Of a stretch of DNA of 64,000 nucleotides, positions 57,581 to 64,000 are shown piece by piece. The notes below the pieces were generated by a model. It did not search any database, was not told the DNA's origin, and was given only the letters and a program-made list of their open reading frames with translations. Numbering within the stretch: the stretch's first letter is position 1; each line of letters starts with the position of its first letter. The translations under genes and the position numbers were made by a program. The DNA is taken from contig JAGYVD010000001.1 in the NCBI GenBank assembly GCA_021209875.1, positions 2,728,001 through 2,792,000 on the forward strand, read 5' to 3'. The DNA is from Rosellinia necatrix (lineage: Eukaryota > Ascomycota > Sordariomycetes > Xylariales > Xylariaceae).

Positions 57581-59075
57581 AGCTTGGGTATAAAACAAGG
57601 GTGTTAGCCAGGGTGATAGCTAAAGTCTATATAATTATCCCTGCTTATATTTTTACTCATAAATTATATAAAGAGGTATATCTAGCTTTAAAACAGCAGA
57701 TTTATCGAACTATTAATAATGCTAATAATACAGCTATTTTTTCGACTAATTTTAGCTTTTTTAATTTTTATTACTGTTTTAACTATAATATTAACTTTAA
57801 CCGTGTTTTTAGCTGTTTTTATATTAATTAGCGTTTTTAAGCTGTTTTTAATTAGTTTTACTGTATTTTATAGCTGTAATAATGCTTATTTTATAATTCT
57901 AGCATTATAATTATATAAATAAACTATATAAATTTATTGTTTTATATATTAATTAATTTATAATATTTTAATTTATTATTTATTTAATAACGCTGTTTTA
58001 TATAAAATTTTATATTTTTTAAAAGTTATATTAGTTTATAAATATATGTTTTTTATATTTTTATAGCTAATAAAATATTTTTAAACAGCTTAAGCTTTAA
58101 TAACTAGTTTATTATTTTATTTTTAATTAATAAAACTTATTTTTTAATTTTAAAACTTTTATAATTTATTAAATAGCTTAATATTAACTAATTAATATAA
58201 TATATATTAAAGCTAATTAATTTTTTAACAGCTTATTTATTATTAAAATTATTATAGTTTAAAATATAGCTATAAATAACTTATATATAATAAAAATTAA
58301 AAATATATATAAGCTAAGCTTTATAAACTTATTAAACTATTTAAATATTATAGTTTAAATAGTTTTATATTAATTTTATATAAAAACTATTTAATTAATA
58401 ATTTAATAATTTTTTTGTTAATAAATAACTTTTATAGCTTAGCTGGTATTTTACAGCTAAAAACTATAAAAATAATTATAAAACAGCTAGCTAAGCAGCT
58501 AATATAGCTTTTTAATTTTATTAGTTTAAAGCTTTAAGTATTATAATTATAATATAACTAGTTTTTTATTTAAAACTATATATTTTTAATTAAAAATAAA
58601 TTAAAACTATATATAAACTATTTAAAAGTTTTTATTTTAAGCTTTATTAAAATTGTTTTTATAGTTTTAATTTTATAATTTAATATATTATTTTATTAAA
58701 AAATAAAGCCCAGCTAAAACTTAATAAAAGCTTAAACTAAAAACAAAATAACTGTTTTATAAGTTATAGCTTATATATTGCTTTAATTTTTTTTTTATAT
58801 ATAAATTAAATTTTTAGTTATTTTTTAAATAAGCTTTTAAACTATTTAATTATTTAGCTGTTTATAAATAAAATTAAAAACAAACAGGTTTTTTATTAAA
58901 TAAACTATTATTTAAGTTTTTTATATAAAGTTAATATAAGTTTAATATTTATTAAAAAACACGATTAAATTTATATATAGCTGATAAATCTGGTCAGGGG
59001 TATGAAGCTGTAAATAGCTGTATTTTGCTGTATGCTGGTCTAGTTTGTGGTGTTGTATGTAGTTGTGATGAAGAT

Positions 59076-59109
59076 GGTGGAATTCTAGGTGCAGTCCTAG
59101 AATTCCACC
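59076..59109. repeat. Perfect 14-bp inverted repeat (hairpin)
   Basis: GGTGGAATTCTAGG at 59076-59089 and its exact reverse complement at 59096-59109, separated by a six-base loop (TGCAGT). It lies in a 300-base island of near-normal composition inside the AT-rich block. Confidence 0.9.
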
Positions 59110-59154
59110 TATTAGTACAGGTAGGTGGGCCTAGCCTAAGTGGGTCTAGCCCAG

Positions 59155-59168
59155 GTGGCCTAGGCCAC
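59155..59168. repeat. 14-bp perfect palindrome
   Basis: GTGGCCTAGGCCAC, following two related but imperfect words (GTGGGCCTAGCC, GTGGGTCTAGCC) spaced about 15-20 bases apart. Confidence 0.85.
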
Positions 59169-62100
59169 TTTATCTAATTTTATAGTGGGGCAACTGGTGG
59201 TGCTAAGCCTGGCACCCCTTGCTTACTCTAATAAAATGCTGGGCACTTGAAAAGCAGTTGCTGCTTTTAGCAACTATTTAGCAGCGGCTGGCCAATTAAT
59301 TCTTTAAAATTTTATTAGTTTAATCTAAGCTTTTTACTTAGTTTTAAGCTTTTTTATTTAGTTTTAAGCTTTTAACTTGGTTTTAAACTTTTTTAAGTGT
59401 TAATTTATATAAAAACGTAATAAAAATAAGCTGTTATTTAGCTAGCATATTATTTAATTATTTTTTTAATCGGGAATTCTGCCGGTCTGGCTGCAGCTGC
59501 AGTTATAGTTGCAATTATTTTTAGTTTTTTTATAGTTTTAGTTACGCGTATTAAAACTAATAAAACTATTAGTTTTATTTAAATAATTAAAGTTTTTAAT
59601 ATTTTAAAAATTATTTTGTTTATATAATTATTATTAATATTTTTGTTTGTTTAAACTAAAGCTAAAGCTATAAAAACGTTTAGTTTTTTGTTTAAAACTA
59701 TTATAAGCTTGTTTAATTTTTTTATATAGTTTTTTAAAGTTTTTTTAATTTTTAGTTTTTTTATATAATTAAAAATAAGTTTATTTTATTAGTTTTAAAT
59801 AGTTATTATAACTTTTAGTTAATTAAAATTGTTTTTTTTAAAAATTTTATTAGCTTGCATATTATAACTTATATTATATAAATTAAATTATTATATGTTT
59901 ATTTTTAGTTATATTATATAAAAACAGGTTGTTAATTATAAATAAACGCGTAGCATATCTAAACTATATTTTAAAACAGTTTTTTAAAGCTGTAATAATT
60001 TTATTTAAGCCGGCTTTATATAAAATATACTGTTAGTTAGCTAGTAATTTGCTGTTTTATTATTTTAAAGCTTAGCTATATAATAAATAATTAATCTAGT
60101 TAAAAATTTAATTAAAAAAATGTTATTTTTTAATTAAAGCCTGTAGTTTATTTATAAACAACTAAATATTTATATAAATAACGTTACTTTTAGCTGTTAT
60201 TATTTTAATATCCGCTAGGTCAGAATAACTAAAGTTAAAATAGCTTATGTTTAAAACTTTTAAATAAGCCGTATATCTAAAGCTCTAATTAATTAGATCG
60301 GCCTGATTAAACTAACTAGTTTAATTAACTATATTAAATTAGCTAGTTTAATTAGCTGGATTAAAACGACTGGCCTGATAAGCTGGATCGTTAAAATAAC
60401 TAAACACTTGATTGGCTAAATTAGCCTGGTTGACTGGGTTAACTGGCTGTACTAGATTGCATAAATAGCCCTGATTAGCCGGATTATAAGTAGAGTATGT
60501 AGCTGTATTAATGACTAGATATGTGACCGGTCTGTAGTATGTGGTTAGATTAACTGGAGGAACTGCGGTATTTATAGAAGGAGGGCTAACACTAGTATTT
60601 TTAGTGGCTGGAGGTCCTACGGGTAGAATTTTTAGGCTGGTGTTGTTGGCTTTAGAAGAGTTGTTAGCTTTGGTAGAGTTATTAGCTTTAGATTTGTTAG
60701 CTTAGGCTGTTCTAGTTTAGTTGCTTGTCTAGTTTCCGAAGCTACTGCTATTTTATATATAACCGATTAATAAGTTTAAGCAGTTATTTATAAAGCTTAC
60801 TTTTAACTTTAAAAAGTTTAGTTTTATATTTAAAACATTTACTTTTAAGTTAAAAAATTTAGTTATAGCTTATTGTTATAACCTACAGCCATAATGGCCC
60901 TGATTGGCTGTATAAATAAGTGGCCTGGCGGCCCCTGATTAGTTCTCCGGCTAAATAGATATAAGTACGAGGTAGTAAATACGATAGGCCAGTCACGTAG
61001 TAAATAACTAGTAGTATATATAAATAAAAATTCTAGCCGTCGGCCCTACATATAATTCTTTTTTTTTTTTAACTTTAGTTTTTTTTTTTAATATATAAAT
61101 ATAGTTGGGCTCTGCTTTAACTGCTGTTATTACAGCTATTATAAAACTAAAGTTTATTTTTTATTATTTAAAAAAACGTTAAATTTTTTTAACAATTTAA
61201 AAAATTAATTAATTAATTAATTCGTTAAAACGTTATAATAAAAAAAATAATTTAATTTTTTTAATAAAAACTAAATAATAAATATGTTTTAAAAAAAACG
61301 ATTTAAATAAACTAGTTTTATATAATAATACTTAATATAACTATTATAAACTTTAGCGCTAGTTTTTAAAGTTTATAAAGTTATTAATATAAGCTAATAA
61401 TATTAATATAGCCAGGCGCTCTAATTAAAAAAATAAAAGCTATAATAAAAACAAAAAAACAAAAAAAACAGATTTATTAATATTTTTATACTAAAATTAT
61501 ATTACTAGCAGTAATAACTAAAGTATATATATAGCTAGCTTTTATAAAACTTTATAAAAACTTTATAAAACAAATAAAAATTAACGCTATTTATTTTATT
61601 ATAAATAAATAAACAAAAATAGTTTTTATAGCAATAATAAATAAAAAAAAACGTGCGTTTTTTTTATAAAACAACTTTATAAACTTTTAATAGTTTATAA
61701 AATTAATTTAAAACTATTTTAAAAATATATACTATAAATTTAAATATTACTTTTTATTTATAAACGCTGTTTAAAATATTTTAAAAAACGTTGCTAATAT
61801 AATTAATAATATTAATAATAATTTTATATAAATAATATATTAAATAAATTAATTTAGCTTAAAAACAAAAAATTAAAGCTGATTTAAACTAAGCTTTAAT
61901 TAAAGCTAACAAAAAAATTAAAAATTTAAAAAACTAAATCGTTATAATATTTATTTAATTAAACAGACCTAATAGTTGCTTAAAAACTATTTTAAAACCT
62001 GATTTAAAAACTTTAAACTTATAATATATTAAAAAAAAATTAAAATTAACTTTTAAAGCGGCTAAACTTTTTATATTTATAAATAAAAAACTAATAAAAA

Positions 62101-62261
62101 ATGAGTTAAAAATAAAGTTTAAATATTAGTTCATATTTTTAAAAAGCAAACTTATTAAAAACAGCAACTATTTTTAATATAAATTAAAAAAAATTAATTA
62201 TATTACTAGTTGTATAAAAAATAAAGCTTTTGAGAATTTTATGCCGTTTATTATTAATAAC

Positions 62262-62495
62262 AGTCACGGATGCCTACACACCCCTGACTAGGACCCACCT
62301 GGAAAGGTCCTTCTGGTTGTGGGCCAAGGCCCACAACACCTACGTACATCATGTGACCTAGCATCCGTGCACCCACAAACTAGTACATACCTAATTTCTA
62401 CCTAGATAGCTTTTTCGGTTCCCTATCTTCTGATCAATATACATATGGGACCCTAACTAGGAGCTTTGCCTCTGCAAAGGACACCAATCGTGACA
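62262..62495 (-). mobile_element. Solo LTR-like element with 5-bp target duplication
   Basis: A 234-base island of normal composition. Read on the minus strand it begins TGTCACGATTGG and ends GGCATCCGTGACT, so the outer bases form an imperfect inverted repeat and match the TG...CA rule except for the last base. It is flanked by the direct repeat ATAAC (62257-62261 and 62496-62500). This is what a solo LTR left by recombination of a retrotransposon looks like. Inside are two more inverted repeats, GTTGTGGGCC/GGCCCACAAC with a 2-base loop (about 62315-62336), and CACGGATGC/GCATCCGTG (62265-62273 and 62361-62369). No coding capacity. Confidence 0.7.
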
Positions 62496-64000
62496 ATAAC
62501 TATAATAAACTAATATTAAAAACTAATTAAAAAAATATTAAATTATTTATTTTTATTTTATAATAACTTTAATAAGTATAAAAAAACTAAAATTAAATAT
62601 TAAAATTTAAAAATAACAACAAGTAATAAGTTTATTTTATTTTATATTAAGTTTGTTTATTAAGCTAGCATAGCAAAAGTTAATTTAAAAAACTTTAAAT
62701 AAAACATATATAACAAATTGTTTAAACGTTTAAATAAATTCTGCGTAAATAAGCTATATAATAATACAGTAGACTTTTTTGCTTATTATAAATATATATA
62801 GTTATATAATTATTAATAGCAGAAGAACTTTATTTAAAATAAAGCTTTAAAAAAAAAGTAAAACATAAAAAAAAATAAAAAGCTGGAAAAAGTTTTAATT
62901 ATAGCTGCTAAAAATAGTCCCCGACTAAAAAGTATTTATTAACCGCGGAATAATAATAAAAAAGTAACAGCTATTAAATAAGCAAAAAATAAAATAAAAA
63001 TTTATGCTAAGCTAAAACTAAACTAATTTAAAGTTTTTATTTTAAAAAAACAAATATTTTATCTGTTATAAACAAAAATATTATAAAAACGATTGTTTTT
63101 ATAAAAGCGATTTTAATTAATTAAATAATATATATATTAATGCTATTTTTATAAAAACTATAAAAACAAACTATATAAAAAAAAAATATAAATAAAAAAA
63201 AAAAACAGCTTAAAACAACTAAAATTTTTTTAAGCGAAAAATATTAATATTTAATATAATATAATATAAAAAATCTTGTTTAATTTTTTAAAAATATATT
63301 AAAAAAACCTGTTTTTATAAATTATATTATAATAAATAATAAACTTATATTATTTATTAAAGCTTTAGCTAATATAAAAGCAAACATATATATTTTAATT
63401 AATATAACTTTTGCTATATAAATAATAAAATATTTAAAATTTAAAACTATAACAAGTTTTAAACCAGCTATTATTGCTAAATATAACGGCAATTTAATTT
63501 AATAAATAGATTTAGCTTTAAAATTATATTTTAAAGTATAAAAAAAAACCGTGCAAAAAGCTTTTTAATAATTATTAATATAAAATATAACGTAATTATT
63601 AAAAAAAGTATTATAATTATTACAACGTGTTAATAAATTTTCTGCGTAAATAATTTTTATTTTTAAGCAATTAAGAATTTAAATATTAAATCTTTAAGAT
63701 TTTAATAAATAAAGCAGAAAATTTGTTAAAATATTTTAAACATTAAAAAAATGTTGCTTGAAAAAAAAAGCTAATAAACTAAAAAAATAAAAAACGTAAA
63801 AATAGTTAACTTAATTAAATGCGGCAAAAAAAAAAAATTATAAACTTAAAATATTTTAAACTAAATATAACAAAAAATTATTAAATTAAAAGTTATACTA
63901 ACTATTAAAAACGCAAGCTTAAAAGTTTTTATTTTTTAAAACTATTTTAATATAAGTTTTAAAATTTTAAAACTAGCAGCTGTTTTAAACAAAAATAAAA

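Larger units (their letters stand above)
57581..64000. repeat. RIP-like AT-rich block (degraded repeats), continuing past the window
   Basis: Composition changes abruptly to extreme A+T. The remaining C is mostly in ACT, GCT or AGCT context and CpA is nearly absent, while TpA is very frequent, on both strands. This is the pattern left by repeat-induced point mutation, which turns CpA into TpA in duplicated DNA. Stops occur in every frame at short spacing and no gene survives. Segments with more G+C (about 58980-59300, 60210-60740, 60885-61030, 62262-62495) are either younger insertions or copies too short to be targeted. The original elements cannot be identified by eye. Confidence 0.85.

Noticed and set aside
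57601..57910. Open frames of 63-76 codons in the AT-rich block
   Set aside because: Phe/Ile/Asn/Leu-rich translations of RIP-type DNA; no coding signal.

Overview
The window is nuclear DNA of a filamentous ascomycete, most likely a Sordariomycete. Short GT-AG introns of about 50-170 nt with CTAAC/CTGAC-type branch sites, fungus-only protein families (Clr5 and Zn2Cys6 regulators, a Dal5-type permease, a NACHT-ankyrin NLR), intergenic tracts rich in ACCTAGGT/CCTACCTA words, and a CpA-depleted AT-rich block at the right end all fit. I rebuilt 18 protein-coding genes by reading splice sites by eye. Another partial gene probably runs in from the left edge.

Left part (1-23.5 kb), mostly housekeeping: a TM9/EMP70 membrane protein, Mediator subunit Med4, a NACHT-ankyrin NLR with an N-terminal HET-s-type amyloid-like motif and a long 8-bp tandem repeat behind it, complex III subunit QCR10 (five small exons), mitochondrial dihydroorotate dehydrogenase, a Clr5-domain protein, the ALG10 glucosyltransferase, a short conserved protein of unknown function, a short-chain dehydrogenase, and a 418-residue protein of unknown function that may belong to the DUF4804 group.

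Middle part (23.5-46.8 kb), accessory: gene-poor stretches surround a small secreted double-psi beta-barrel protein, a RING-finger protein and a secreted GH92 alpha-mannosidase. They are followed by a Zn2Cys6 regulator, a ten-exon Dal5-family permease and two divergently or tandemly placed 2-oxoglutarate/Fe(II) oxygenases. This last group looks like a small uptake-and-oxidation cluster; its substrate is unknown.

Right part (46.8-64 kb): a large DUF1765-type protein, a 4.7-kb region without recognisable genes, a small conserved protein, and ribosome-assembly factor RPF2. From about 57.6 kb to the end the DNA is extremely AT-rich, with almost no CpA, as expected of repeats degraded by repeat-induced point mutation (RIP). 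A 234-bp normal-composition island in it (62262-62495) has the ends and the 5-bp target duplication of a solo LTR.

Several proteins here (Med4, DHODH, the second oxygenase) carry long single-residue runs encoded by pure trinucleotide repeats, and many short minisatellites lie between genes, so replication slippage has been active across the locus.
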